A stretch of DNA of 64,000 nt from Quillaja saponaria (taxonomy: Eukaryota > Streptophyta > Magnoliopsida > Fabales > Quillajaceae). Where the stretch lies: the NCBI GenBank assembly GCA_029379385.1, contig CM055606.1, forward strand, positions 434,001 to 498,000, in the 5' to 3' direction. Shown piece by piece: positions 11,914 to 24,860 of this stretch (its first letter is position 1; each line of letters begins with the position of its first letter). The translations under genes were made by a program, and so were the position numbers. A model generated the notes under the pieces. The model did not search any database. It saw nothing but the letters and a program-made list of their open reading frames with translations, and was not told the DNA's origin.

Positions 11914-13687
11914 TTAAGCATGGCGGCCATTAGTACCTAATTGAATCTGATCGCTACTGTTATTCTCAACGTTAACTTCTTTGTTATTGGACTTCTTAGT
12001 GAAGTTACCAAAACACCCTTCTATTTCTTCAAGGGTTTTACCCTGTGTTTCTGGTAGCATAGTAAAGAAGAACACCCAACTAACCATTGCAATTCCGGTG
12101 AAAAGAAAGAAAGCCCCGCCAATACTGATCCCCTTGTAAAGTGAAATAAAGGTCATAGAAACGACCCCACTTGTGACCCTATTGGCCGCCACACTCATAC
12201 TCGCACCTTGAGCGCGTAGCCTTAACGGAAAGATCTCTGTGCTGTAGACACCCGCAATGGGACCCATTCCAATCGAGAAGGATACAACAAAGCATAATAC
12301 ACTGGCGATGCTTAATACAATGGCCCACATTAGCTTCGTGTGTGAATGATCAATGATCGTAAGGCTAACTCCTAGGCTCGCAAGACAGACAATCATACCA
12401 CCAACGCTCGTTAAAAGTAACGGACGTCGGCCAACACGATCTAACAGAAAAGTAGCCACCAAGATGAACATAGTCTTAAAAAGTCCAACGGCTATTGTAG
12501 CAAGTAGCTTATGGGTGTCTGATGTGATTCCAGCTTTTTCAAAAATTCTTGGACCTATATAAAACGACAGAGTCTATACCTGATGCCTGTTGAAAAAAAT
12601 GAATCCCAACGGCTGCAATTAAAATGTGACGAACGGACGGTGTAGGATGAAGAAGCAACTCTTTACACACACCTTCACCGTGATTTTGTTTGGTTACTTG
12701 AACGACGTCATCTGTGCAATTTTCAGGTATTCCAGCGGCTTGTTTAATGTCAGCTAATCTTAGCTCAGCCTCTTCTTTAGAGTCTGAGATTTTGTTAAGG
12801 ACGTGTCTCGCTTCGCCGAGCCGACCTTGCATGACGAGCCACCTTGGCGACTCAGGCATGGCTAACACTCCCACAGCAAGAAACACGGAAGGTATCGCGC
12901 CGATACCGAGCATGAGCCGCCAACCCAAGTTAATTGGTAGTTTAGAGAATGCAAAATTCGAAACAAATCCAAATAAAATCCCAAGATTAATAAAAACCTG
13001 AAGGAAAAAAAAAAAAAAAAAAAAACAGAAATTCATTATTATTATACATATTTTGTAAAGTGATGAAGTGATTAAATAATATATACCTCAGGGAATGAAG
13101 TGAGGAAGCCACGAGAGGAAGCAGGGGAGACCTCAGCGGTGTAGACGGGAGCAATCACGGCGGCATAGCCGACACCAACTCCGGTGACGAATCTACCGAA
13201 CATAAGGAAGGCATAGTTGGGGGCAAAACCCATTAGTAGAGCTCCTACAAAGAAGATGGCACCGGCTAATACAATGGTGCAACGGCGGCCAATCCAGTCA
13301 GAAGTTCTGCCAGCCAGAAAAGAACCAATCAGGGAGTGAAGGTTGATGATTCCAATGAGGACTTCAAGTTGTATGTCTGAGATTTTCAGGTTTTTTTTTA
13401 TGTAAATGGATGCTCCACTCATTACACCGATATCTGTAAAACATCATATTTACATGCATTATAAAGCATCAGTAGTAGTGAATTATGAAGTTTGTCGTTA
13501 ATGACCTGTTTTGTTATTTATGTAGTGCGTACTCACCATAGCCAAGTAAGATGGAGGTCATGGAAGCCAAAATAGCACAAGCAAAAGCAAATTTGTTTCT
13601 TTTGGCTTTCTTTAGAGGATCAAAATCCTCAATAATCTTCTCGGATTTTCCGTAAACAGTTGTGGTTTCAGCTTTTCCGGCAGCCAT
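11914..13687 (-). pseudogene. PLT5-like: Polyol transporter copy 2, one-base frameshift in exon 3
   Basis: Same three-exon structure as copy 1: exons 13687-13537, 13433-13087 and 12997-11914, with intact GT-AG sites. Near 12553 the minus strand reads TATAGGTCCAAG where copy 3 has TATAGTCCAAG. One extra G breaks the frame after residue VLY in helix 7, and translation stops soon after. Without that base the frame would give 526 aa. Other unusual changes are WKELLLHP to CKELLLHP, and PIAWVYSTEIFP to PIAGVYSTEIFP, the latter at a normally invariant Trp. This supports relaxed selection rather than a sequencing slip alone. It would have been a PLT-group proton/sugar symporter. Confidence 0.88.
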
Positions 13688-13819
13688 CGGTGTTTTTTAG
13701 AGAGAGAAAGAACAAAAGAGATAGAGAATGTAGTGAGTGTGTATTATGTGGTGACCATGAAAACCAGTAATGGAGCTAACTAGCTGATTTTTGGTACTTT
13801 GCATGAGCTTCACACAATG

Positions 13820-13827
13820 TTTAAATG
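13820..13827 (-). promoter_or_regulatory. TATA-like box of transporter copy 2 (degraded)
   Basis: It corresponds to the TATTTAAA box of copies 1, psi and 3, but on the minus strand reads CATTTAAA, so its first base is changed. It lies about 133 bases before the ATG at 13687. Promoter strength may be altered; this is inference. Confidence 0.4.
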
Positions 13828-16800
13828 GACCAAACACAAATGGTTTACATCACATTGGACAGTAGTACGTAAGAGTCCCAAAAATAATTAAGTTTTGCAG
13901 GTTGGCCTTTTGGTGGACCCCATTGTTTGTATGATAACGACAAAAAAATTGTTTTTCTGACAATTAAATGTTCTCCTTTGGTCTTTGCATGCCTTTTTCT
14001 CTCCCGTTTTCTTGGCGGTTCAGTGAACGAAACAACTAAGACAACAACGCATTCTATTATGATTTATGAATGATTTTTACAATATATCGTTGAGCTCGAC
14101 ACTTAATTAATTTGTGTTCTATCATATTATGTCAATTTAAATATGTTAAGACAGTCTAATACATTTATTTGTGTATAATAACTAGATTAGGACATATTTG
14201 CAAATTTATGGTCTTTTCTTAAATTGTTAACAAACATATTCAACTAATTTATTGCTCATTCGAGTTTCAAGTAATTTGTTATCTATGGGACAAAATTACC
14301 AGCCAAACATCCTTGGATCGATTCATGCATTGTGAACTGATTGTTTTTTTTTTTTTTTTTTTTATGCTTAAAAACTCAATGCATTAATTAATTTATCTAT
14401 TGAGCGATTAATGGGTTGGGCAGATAATTAAAATTATATAAAGTAAATATTTCTATATATATATAATTAGGTAGAGAATATACTTACATATAAGCATTAA
14501 TTAAGAAGAATATCCTTATACCTATAAATTAGATCTTGGCAACTTTTTAAATTTTCACAGCTTTTTAATTACATATAAGCATTAATTTTCAGATGATATA
14601 ATGGAGTAATCCTTAAATAATTGATCCAGTTGAGTACCATAGTTCTGCTGGCACGCATATATATGATAATGCAAATATTAATTTGTACAAAGCAACTTTC
14701 TGTTGGCCAGTAAAGAAGAAGAAACTATTAATTATTAATTGTTAAATTATCTAACAATATAAATTCTTGCTAATATTTCTATATACAAACTTTATACATT
14801 TGAATCTTAATTTTTTAATGATTAGTTATTGTCTATCAGAGTTCGAATTTGGAGAATACAATTACCGGTTTTATTTATTATTTATCTCAGAAAATTTCTC
14901 TCCAAAATCTAAAGAGATGTCATCATCTCTAACAATGGGAAAAATGAAAGGAAAAGAATGGAAAATTAAAGTAGTTAGTGATCATTAGCCACTGATACTT
15001 AATTAATATGGGCCAACTTCATTAATTAATAAGAAATGAAATGCTACAATTTAACTGGACCATTGTTTTTAACTATATATAATGTCAGATATTTTTTTTA
15101 ATACAAGATTTAGTCGTACAATTTAAGTAATTAAACACTTTTTAAATGTATGAGAAATTTAAAATATTTTTGTGGATAGTTGGGGGAGGAGATCACTTGT
15201 ATGGTGGGTGGCACCTCGCAATGCATTGTAGACTTGCAGTAGAGCATCAATTATACATATGTAATCATAGATCATAGACACAGGAGAAAAAGTGCAGTTT
15301 TTGATGAGTCCCTTTCAAATACATCAATGTTACTTTTTGTCATGTATAAGGAAGTGATGGTAATAAAGTTGGCATATATTATTAGAGATCTTTAATTTAA
15401 ATTAATTATACAAATTTATTCTTTTGTAAGTGTATCCATCTGAGATTATACCAATTAATTATACGAATCAGTGTTTTTTATAAACACACTTTCTGAATTA
15501 TCAGACTAACTCCATTTAGATATACAAATTAATTAATTAAGATGGTAAAAAATGAATTTTAAGTTTGATATGTTTTTATATACTGAAAAATAATTAGTAA
15601 ATATTCTTAATTTTGGCTGCTTCTTGTAGTTAGCATTGCCATTTACCAAATTATCATCACGCAGACTACTCTATGGACGGTGGAGATCCGTCTCAGATTT
15701 ATCACTCTATCTTCGTTCCGTATTAGCTGGGGACATAAACGACATTCCGAATCTGTGGTTGAAAAAGAATCGCCGCTTCAAGATTTTGGTCCTCATAATT
15801 CCAAGAGGGTGAAAAGTCAGAAAATAATGCGCATGCTAGTCCACGTTCCAGCACTTGCCTTTGAATTTTACCGTAGTCTTCAAACTTTGATTATCAACTT
15901 GACCTTTCGTTGCCAAAAAAGCTTACATGGTACGCATATATAGGCAAGTATTTTTTATTTTATTTTTTTGAATCTTTTTCATAAAAATTTAACTCTTTAC
16001 TATCTTAGTCCAATTTATGAAGCCAATAAAGACAAAACTTTTAAAATATCTTTTGATAGTTAGGTTATTCTTTTTCAAATTAATATTAGGTGGTAGGATC
16101 TTGAGTGACTTAAAAGTACTTGATATTTTTGCTATTAGATAGTTATTAATAATTTTTATTTTTTTTAATTCGGTATTATTTAAAAAATTTATCGGCCATT
16201 TTTTATACTAGTTATTGTGTTGTATACTTTGCACGTGAACTGTGTTTATATTATTGTGTAATATTTACACGGACATTACACATAAAAATAAGTTATATTA
16301 TACCAAAAACAATAATTATAAAATTATGTTTAATCATGATTCATGCATTTTTCTTATTATTATTCATATATTGATTAAAAAAAAAATCATTCATGTAACC
16401 CTCTTATATTAAGTGATACATTAATAATTTATTTTTGGAAAAAAAAAAATCAATCATATACGAAACAAAATAAAAAAAGACTAAAAACTGTTTGATACAA
16501 TTGGATTTCTTTTTCATATTAGCTTAAAATAAATGTTAACTATTAGAATAGAGATTGGAAAAGAGTACTCCACTCTAAATGTGAACGCAAAGAAAATAGG
16601 GACACTTGCTCAAGAAAACTTATTTTATCATAAACTCAGAGATAGTGTTAAACTCAAAAAGTCATTCATAAGAAAATCCCAATACACCAGCGTAACCAAA
16701 ACTTTAAAGTCTTAAAAAAAAATTAGAGTGACAAAAACATGAAAGAAATAAAACTTGGAAGTAAAAACAAAAATAAGAATCGCTTTAAATTATTTTCTTC

Positions 16801-16972
16801 TTGATAAGTAAGACTGTTGCTGACTTGTTTTTAGCCTCTAAAGCATAATTCAAGAAGCACTCAAAGTATGCTAGAATTAGACTTTCTTATATTAAGGAGA
16901 GTTAATTTGAAAAAAAAATTAAAAAAAATTCTGAACTCAAAAAGAAGCTTTGCTACTATTCAAGAAAATAAT
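13828..16972. other. Upstream flank of transporter unit 2
   Basis: Non-coding and AT-rich. 13840-14130 matches 28960-29250, and about 14280-15950 matches 31200-32870 beyond copy 3 (shared GATCGATTCATGCATTGTGA, GATGATATAATGGAGTAATC, AGTTGGGGGAGGAGATCACTTG). The remaining ~1 kb up to the psi copy is AT-rich with no gene I could see. Confidence 0.65.
15656..15860. other. GC-richer segment conserved between units (copy A)
   Basis: About 200 bases of balanced base composition inside AT-rich DNA, with close similarity to 32566-32765. On the plus strand both copies keep an open frame (copy A 15680-15943, copy B 32586-32798) whose products agree at most positions (RFITLSSFRISW, ESVVEKESP, DFGPHNSKRVKSQKIM). 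A second plus frame is also open in both (SVLAGxINDxxNLWLK and RFKILVLIIPRG). I do not recognise either product. It may be a captured exon, an old TE domain, or a non-coding element. Confidence 0.4.
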
Positions 16973-17880
16973 TTTAGAGTCTGAGGTTTTGTTAAGGACG
17001 TACCGTACCTCGCGTCGTCAAGCCGACCTTGCATGACGAGCCACTTGGCGACTCAGGCATGGCTAACACCCCCCCGCGCCAAGAAGCACATAAGGTATTG
17101 CGCTCACTCCTAGCATGAACTACCAGCCCAAATGAGTTGGTAGTTTAGTGAATGCAAAATTCGAAACATATCCAAATAAAACCCCCATATTAATAAATAC
17201 CTGAGACAAGAAGAGAAAAGAAACTGACTACAGTTATACATATTTTGTAATAAATTATTATATTTACTTAGAATTACTAACTAACTTGTAAATTTAAATA
17301 TATATTTTAATATAGAACGATAAATATTCTACTATACTCGCCTAATAATGAACGAGTCCTCACATAAATTAATTCTCAAATTTGAATCTTGAATCTCGAT
17401 AATTCCTTGTATGTCCAAATTTAAATCCGACAACGTGAAAATGTGAATATTCATTTCTTTTTGAAAATATTATTTTGATCCGTCTACTTTTTGTAAAGTG
17501 ATGATTAAATAATACATACCTCAGGGAATGAAGTGAGGAAGCAGGGGAGACCTCACCGGTGTAGACAGGAGCAATCATGAAGGCATAACCAACACCAACT
17601 CCGGCGATGAATCTACCGAACATAAGGAAGGCACTGGGCAAAACCCATTAGTAGAGCTCTTACAAAGAAGATGGCACCCGCTACTACAATGGTGTAATGG
17701 CGGCCAATCCAGTCGGAGGTTCTGCCAGCCAGAAAAGAACCAATCAGGGAGTGAAGGTTGATGATTCCGATGAGGACTTCAAGTTGTATGTCCGAGATTT
17801 TAAGGTCTTTTTTTTATTTAAATCGATGCTCCACTCATTACACTGCCTATATGTAGAAAGTCATAGTTACATGCATTATA

Positions 17881-18494
17881 TGTTGGAAAAATTAATTACA
17901 AGCAATAGCAATATCAATAGGGATTCGACTTTTAAGCATGAGTTGAATATTAGACACTCTATTCTTAAAACAGTATTTGCACCCCTATATTACAAATGGG
18001 TTACAGTAAATCTGCTTCTTAAGATAAAACATGCACCTTCTACATTCTAGTTACACTATAGAATATAAAAAGAAAATATATTTGAAAATGAGAGAAAGAG
18101 CAGAAGAAGAAAGACATATGTGTAACTTCTTAAAACTTCATGATAAAACAGTGAAAATTTATTTGGTATTTATATATCCCAAAGGTATCTTGTGAAAGGT
18201 TGTTCTTTTTCATAAATGATACAATTATAATAGTTCACAACTTTAGGAAAAAGTCTTAATATAAATCAAAATACATAATCTTCTGTTTTAAAATCAAAAG
18301 ACATAATATTATGTTTCTAAACTAAAAGCCATAACTTTTTTATTTAAACCATAAGACACAACTTTCTCCCAAACTTTTTTTTTTTCTTTTTGAATGTGTA
18401 CTATAATTTGTCTATTATTAGTTTCCCACAGTAATCTTACTTATTCACTATTAATTTCAATAGTTTCTACTTAATTCTTTGAAAATTTCTAACA
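17881..18494. repeat. Left LTR of the psi-intron element
   Basis: 614 bases from TGTTGGAAAAATTAATTACA to GAAAATTTCTAACA. It aligns end to end with 20817-21446 but with many substitutions and small indels, so the insertion is not recent. It starts directly after TTATA. Confidence 0.85.
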
Positions 18495-20816
18495 ATTTTT
18501 TCCAATTTTCAAAGTATAATAATCTTTACTTTATAGTGACATTTCTCAATTTTTCCACCAATTAGTTGTACAAGATATCCTTAGACTTGAATCTTTTCTA
18601 ATAAGTATAAAATATCAAAATCCAAAATGTTAGTAGACTTGAACTTTGTAATCTATAGTGACATTATATAGCTTACTCATCCCTACAACTTTTCAATTTT
18701 ATTTTCTACTTCCAGCACGTTAATAATGGCTATGTGCGGCTACACTTTCCACATATCCATAGGTGAATCTATTAATGCACTGTATGATCTACATTTTTCA
18801 TTTAGAACATAGATTCATTAAAGGTTAAATTTACCTTTTATTTTTCTCCATATTAGCATGTACTTTCTTTGAGATGACATAATTGTTCTTTAACCTTTAT
18901 ATTTGTAAAGTATATAAACTGGTTTTAATTACATGTTCGTTTCCATTTGAGACTAGAAGATGAAGATTTTTCCTAACAGTCTAATTGGTTTCTCACATAA
19001 GTAACATCTCATTTTAAAAAAGCTTTAATAAAACCCATCTCTTGGAAGTCTTTCATATCACATCACTGCCTAGGCAATTTGCTTGCAAAGGGTCCGTCAA
19101 TATTTTTCCTTGACTTTGTAATAAAACTTCATTTAATTTACTTTGGGATCATACCATCCCATTGATGTTTCTGACATCAATATCAAGATCATTCATCTTG
19201 ATCTTGGAACTTTAACAATTGTATGTTTCTTAGGTGAATTAACATTGAAATTCCATTTTCAAAGAACAAGGTATTTACCTTCAATGTTTAAAACTATGTT
19301 AATTGTAACACCTAGGATCACCGTTACAATAACATCAATATCACCTTTTCCAAATAAGATTTTAAATTCTCTCATCAAATTGATATCATATATTTGTTAT
19401 ACAAAATTGCACAATAATATTGATTTCAAAACAATATGTCCATTGTACAATTTTCTAGTAACATTTTTTTCAACCTCACTTTCTGGACTATTTCAAAAAT
19501 CCATGGGGTATAAGAATAAACTCATATTCATACTCTAATATACCCGAGTATCAATCCAATAAACATATAATATTGAATTTAACAAATATCCTATATAATT
19601 TTAATCAAGAAAAAATCTCCAAACTAGTATTACCACTAGTCAAATCATAAGATATGAATAACTAAGAAATAATTATTTCTTTTCATACTTTCTAGAAATT
19701 TTAAAAAAAATTATGTACTCGATATATAATAACATTAGGAAGTAATAAAAATTCCCCCATGACCTCATACATCAAATTTAAAACAGAATTTGATCATGTC
19801 CATAATATTTTTAATCATATTAAATTACTTTATAACAAATAATCTATCACTTGAATAATAAACAAAGAAATGAAAAATCATGGCCGAAGCCATATATCGT
19901 ATCTTTGATTTTCTAAAACAAAACAACTGATGGCATATAAAGGAAATTACATATTGTTTTCCCTAACACTCCTTCCATGGACCACTAGAGATTAACTTTT
20001 TGATCATGAACTTTCAAGAATTGGAGTAACTGCCAAAGAACACCGACGCATTTCACTACTCAATTCATCTTTAGTCAATGACAAATTGACAATCAAAAAA
20101 GACGTCCTTTTTTTTAATTATTACTTATTATACAAATAAAAATTGAAACGCTTCCTTTTTAGAAACCTAATAATAAGTAGATCTTAATGGTGGTTTCTAT
20201 TCTCCATGGGCCATAACCATTTGGAGTTTCTTTGGCAGAGACACTGATGCAATGCTTTTTTATTCCGGCCACTGAGTAGGGACTTCCTTAACATATATTT
20301 TTATATAATAAATCATCTCCACCTTCATTTGGTTTTTCCTTCCCACGTCTTTGCTTCATTTGTACAAAGTATTTATAGTTTGATACAATCTTAACATCAC
20401 TGGGTATAAACCAAATAACAATTTGACATCAAAACACACCCATAAAACATAAAACTTAAACAATCGAATTTATTAATGTCTAAGAGTTTTGCTACCATAT
20501 TTCTTTAGTAGAAATTTCTTAACAATAATCAAACCTACCTTGGATTTTCCTCATGTATTCTCAACATACAAACATGAGAATCAATATATACAAAACTTAA
20601 AGGATCGACATAGAATAGAAAAACCTGAATATCCATAAAAGAATCAAGTCAAACACTGAAAATTTTTCCTTGAATTTGTTAATCCTCATACATGACTTTT
20701 GTTTCTCCATTTCATCACTTGATTTATTGAACCATCAACTTATCAATTTCATTATATCAATATTGACTACAGGCATAACTTTCAATTCCCATTGAATCAA
20801 TATACTGTCTTAAGAT
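18495..20816. other. Internal region of the psi-intron LTR element
   Basis: About 2.3 kb of AT-rich DNA with no recognisable domain. The longest plus-strand frame (19143-19538, 131 aa) has low-complexity hydrophobic content and resembles no family I know, so it is not called a gene. Some stretches have ordinary composition (CATCACTGCCTAGGCAATTT near 19060; a CATCAATATCAAGATCATTC palindrome-like block near 19175) and may be remnants of an ancestral internal domain. Confidence 0.6.
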
Positions 20817-21446
20817 TGTTAGAGAAATTAATTACAAGTAATATCAATGGGGATTCAACTTTTAAGCTTGAGCTGAGTGTTAGACACTCTATCCGTTAAA
20901 ACAATATTTGCACCCTTATACTATAAATAGGGTTATAACAAATCTGCATCCTAAGATAAAACAGACACCTTCTACATTCTAGTTGCAGTATAGAATATAG
21001 AGAGAAAATATATTTGAAATTGAGAGAAAGAGTAGAAGAAGAAAGACATATGTGTAACTTCTTAAAACTTCATGATAGAACATGAAAATTTGTTTTGTAT
21101 TTATATTCTAAAGGACATCTTGTGAAAGGTTGTATTTTTTCATAAATAATACAATTCTAACAATCATAATTTTAGAAAAAAAAATATTAATATAAATGAA
21201 AAGATATAATCTTCTGTTTTAAAACCAAAAGACATAATCTTATGTTTCTAAAACAAAAGGCATGACCTTTTTATTTAAACCATAAACACAACTTTCTATT
21301 TTAAACTAAACAGAAATAACCCAACTCTTTTTCCTTTCTTTTCCAATATGTATTATAATTTGCCTATTGTTAGTTTCTCACATTAATCTTATTTCTTCAC
21401 CATTAATTTTAATAATTTTCACTTAATTCTTTGAAAACTTCCAACG
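20817..21446. repeat. Right LTR of the psi-intron element
   Basis: 630 bases from TGTTAGAGAAATTAATTACA to ACTTCCAACG, followed by TTATA and then intron sequence (AACCTCAAACATCAGTAG) that continues in copies 2 and 3. Includes CTATAAATAGGG near 20921, a possible LTR TATA box, which in the left LTR reads TTACAAATGGG. Confidence 0.83.
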
Positions 21447-21810
21447 TTATAAACCTCAAACATCAGTAGTAGTGAATTATGAAGTTTGTCGTTAATGACC
21501 TGTTTTGTTATTTACGTAGTACGCACTCTCTATAGCCAAGTAAGATTGAAGTCATGGAAGCCAAAATAGCACAAGCAAAAGCAAGTTTGTTTATTTTTGG
21601 GTTTCTTTAGTGGATCAAAATCCTTAATAATATTCTCGGCTTTTGCAGAAACAACTGTGTTTTCAGCTTTGTCGGCAGCCATCGATCAGATTAGAGAGAG
21701 AAAGAACAAAGAGATAGAGAATGTAGTGAGTGTGTATTATGTGGTGGCCATGACAACCAGTAGTAGAGCTAGCTAGCTGGTTTTGTACTTAGCATGAGCT
21801 TCACACAATG

Positions 21811-21818
21811 TTTAAATA
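21811..21818 (-). promoter_or_regulatory. TATA-like box of transporter copy psi
   Basis: TATTTAAA on the minus strand, identical to copy 1 and at the same distance from the former ATG. Its preservation shows that the promoter was duplicated with the gene. Confidence 0.45.
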
Positions 21819-21872
21819 GACCAGACACAACTGCTTTACATCAAGGAAAAAAAAAAAAAATTCGTTATTCTA

Positions 21873-22089
21873 ACAATATTTGTTAGAATACAATAAATAT
21901 TGAGTAAGATAATATCAATAAATATTGAATAAGATAAAATATAATAATATAATATTTGAAAATTAAAAATTTGTAAAGATAAAATTTATGAGTTAAATAA
22001 CTATCATAATTAATTACTGTACTAATATTACTATTAATTATTTATAAAAATTTAATAAGTACATTTAAAATACTCATTAGAAAAATTCA
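21873..22089. repeat. AT-rich MITE-like repeat upstream of psi copy
   Basis: Counterpart of 4402-4617. Its right end, AAATACTCATTAGAAAAATTC, is the reverse complement of the GAATTTTTCTAAxGAGTG type of end seen at 54421, which defines the terminal inverted repeat of the family. Confidence 0.5.
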
Positions 22090-24860
22090 TAATAGTTTAC
22101 TTTTTTTTTTGGTTTTTTTTGTTTTAGCTAATAATGGTTTACATCCCCCATCCAACAATACGCAAGCTAGAGTTCCAAAATTATTGTTTGCAAGTAGGCC
22201 TTTTGGTGGACCCCATTGTATGATAATAGCAAAATTTATTTTCTGAATTCTGTGTAATGTAATGACAATTAAGTACTTCGTCTTTTGTTGACTTTGGATG
22301 CCTTTCTTTCTCTCACGTTTTCTTGGCGGTCCAGTGAACGAAACAGCTACGACAACAACTCATTCTATTTTGTAGCTCTACGTTTTCTTTCCACACATTC
22401 TAGTTTTAGGTCAAGGAGAAAAATGAGAAATGAACTCATGGAAATCGATCTATTGGGTCAAATCTGTGTCGAATATTTATTTGAAATGGGTTGGTTTTTA
22501 TTTCTTTTATCAAATTGATTCATGCATCTTATATTTTGTTTGATTTCAAATCTAGATCTATTTAGAAATGAACACAAAAAACTGGGAAAAAAAATATGCA
22601 AGCTAAAATCTAGTTTAAATTTGATTTTGATATTTATATTGATGGATTATTTTAATTGCAATCAATCAATTTTGGAAAAAATCGCGACTTGTTCTCATGC
22701 CTGACTTGTTCTCACGCCTAACCGATTGAAAAAGAAATTAAGCTTTAAATTAAATATAAAAAGAAAAACCAACCCACCAAGAACCAATATATGACAATAA
22801 ATGTAGATGGGTCTTTATTGCCTAACTTCTCCTCTTATAACCCTCCAACTTGTTTTTCTAACAATCTGTAGTTATAAAATTAAATATTAAAAGGAATTAT
22901 TTAGTACGTAGCAAAAATACACGCAATTGATAAAATATTCTAGTACTCATTTAGCATTTTGTAATAAGGATAACATGATAGTATAAAAATATCGAGATAA
23001 CATGTATACAATGTTTAGTAGCAATAAGATAGTATACATGGATATTGATATTATGTCTGGCAGTACAAAGTTATACAGTGAAAAGAAAAATTATAAGATA
23101 GCAATATAATTATACATCTTAATAGATTATATAATCTTATATTATAGAATCATATGCGATATGTCAAACAAATCAAAATAGTCTTTTTTTTTCATATCCT
23201 TTCTCTCTTCCTTTTCCTTTCCTTTCCCTTATAATTGATAAGCTAATTATTTGATAGCTTTTTTTTGGGATACTTAATATTATTTTCTTCTACCAAACAA
23301 AAAAAAATCAATTTCACATCAAAATTCCATGAATGATTTTTACAATATATTATTGAGTGCGACACTTACTTAATTAATTTGTGTACCATCATACCATGTC
23401 AATTTAAACAAGTCAAGTATGTTTTGGATTGTCGACTACATTTATTTGTGTATAACTAGATTAGGACATATTCTCGCGATTAATGCAAATTTATGATCTT
23501 TTCTTAAATTGCTTTCTGGACATTGACTTGTACCCAAAAAAAAAAAAAAAACTATACCCTATTAAGGCACGTTTCTTAGCTAATCAATTGTTGACAAACA
23601 TATTATCCGAGTGTCTAAATTTTGAGAATGTTTGCTTGGATATATATATTATATATTATCCTTGCTTTTTGATCTTTCCCAAGAAAAATTAAAAGTTAAA
23701 GGCATGTATTTTATTTGAGTGTTTTCTGTTTTTATTTTCATAGAAAATGGTAAATTGGACTGGAAATATATTAGGTTTGGTTTGGTTTGGTTTGGTTTGA
23801 GACATTCTTATTTTCGAGAAAATGGAACCCAAGTTTACCAAAATTTTAAAAACAACACAAGTTATTTTCAATATTTTCTTTTCCCAAACTAAAAATACTA
23901 ACTAATTTTGAAACATAGTACCTCATCAATCTATCATTGTCAAATGACTAAAATAATCTCAGTTAAAAGATAAAAATATAATCATAAACAAATAATTATA
24001 TAAAATACATAAAAATAATAAATTATTTATTAGTATTAGCAAATAAAATAACAAAAATATTTAAAAATAAATAAACTTAATTATAAGTAATGAGTAAATT
24101 AAATAATAACTAAAAAATAAGTAGATGAAATAAAATTAATAATAAATAATAAAGATAAACAACTAAATAGCTAAATAAAAAAGAAACCACTGATACACAC
24201 ATTTTATGAAAATAGTTAACTTATATTAGCTTATGAATTATTGAAAAGGGATATTTTTGTCAATTATTAGAATAATTTTTTTTATTTAATTCCATGTCTA
24301 AAAAATTCATATCAAACAATTAAATTTAGTGTAATGACTTCTCCTCCATCCATGCTACCAATTAATATTAAAAAATAGTCATTATCATTCCCATTTCAAT
24401 TATACAAAAATTTACCAAACTAACTGTGAGAGTTATGATAGTTGTTGATTTTATTTTATTTTATTTTTATTTTTTATATATTAAGAAAATACGATTATGA
24501 ACAATTTCATATTATATTGAAAAATATACAGTATTTAGTTTGATCAAAAAATTATTATTTATATATATATATTGAAAGCATTAGAGTTATGATGGTTATA
24601 TTAATTATAAAAATTATATATTATACGTCAACCAAAAGTGTTTTCACATTTTTCATTTTCTGAAAACAAGTTTCAATTTGCAACCACACTGCATCCTTCA
24701 TAAAACAAAATTAAGAGTAAAAACAATTTTTTTAAAATAATGAAAAATTTTGAAAATTAAAACAGAAAATGACAAAACCAAATACATACTCCAGATTTCA
24801 TTTTGTATTTAGAAAATAAAAAAAGAAATGTTATAATCATGACATATTTTCAGAACGTTT
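22090..24860. other. Upstream flank of psi unit
   Basis: Non-coding; collinear with 4618-7414 except that it lacks the 5848-6206 insertion. It includes a (GGTTT)n-like tract near 23777 and a poly-A tract near 23526. No gene is visible. Confidence 0.65.

Larger units (their letters stand above)
17881..21446. mobile_element. Non-coding LTR element in intron 1 of the psi transporter
   Basis: Two direct repeats of 614 and 630 bases flank ~2.3 kb. The insertion is bordered by the 5-bp target duplication TTATA (17876-17880 and 21447-21451), and copies 2 and 3 show the uninterrupted site (GCATTATAAA and GTATTATAAA). LTR ends are TGTTGG...CTAACA on the left and TGTTAG...CCAACG on the right, so the terminal CA has decayed in one. 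I see no gag, protease, integrase or RT motif on either strand of the internal region, and no clear tRNA primer site. A LARD-like non-autonomous element fits. Strand is not determined. Confidence 0.85.
16973..21682 (-). pseudogene. PLT5-like: Polyol transporter copy psi, truncated and interrupted
   Basis: Remnant of the same gene. Exon 1 is 21682-21531 with one extra base in the AAA-rich stretch and its donor GTGAG changed to AGAG. Intron 1 carries an LTR element (17881-21446). Exon 2 is about 17853-17520, with its acceptor CAG lost, an in-frame 12-bp deletion near 17544 and a 5-bp deletion near 17633. Exon 3 keeps only its first ~228 bases (17200-16973, ending around VLNKTSDS), so the last ~300 residues are gone. 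It cannot make a transporter. Relative to copy 1 it shares the long AT-rich upstream flank, so these two units are sisters at least in that part. Confidence 0.92.

Noticed and set aside
15680..15943. Small protein gene in the conserved GC-richer segment
   Set aside because: Two frames are equally open and the product is unrecognised, so it is listed as a conserved segment rather than a gene.
19143..19538. 131-codon plus-strand frame inside the LTR element
   Set aside because: No family resemblance, low-complexity composition, and it lies in a non-coding element interior.
22285..22704. Two adjacent plus-strand frames near the psi unit
   Set aside because: They fall in flank DNA whose counterpart in unit 1 is not open.
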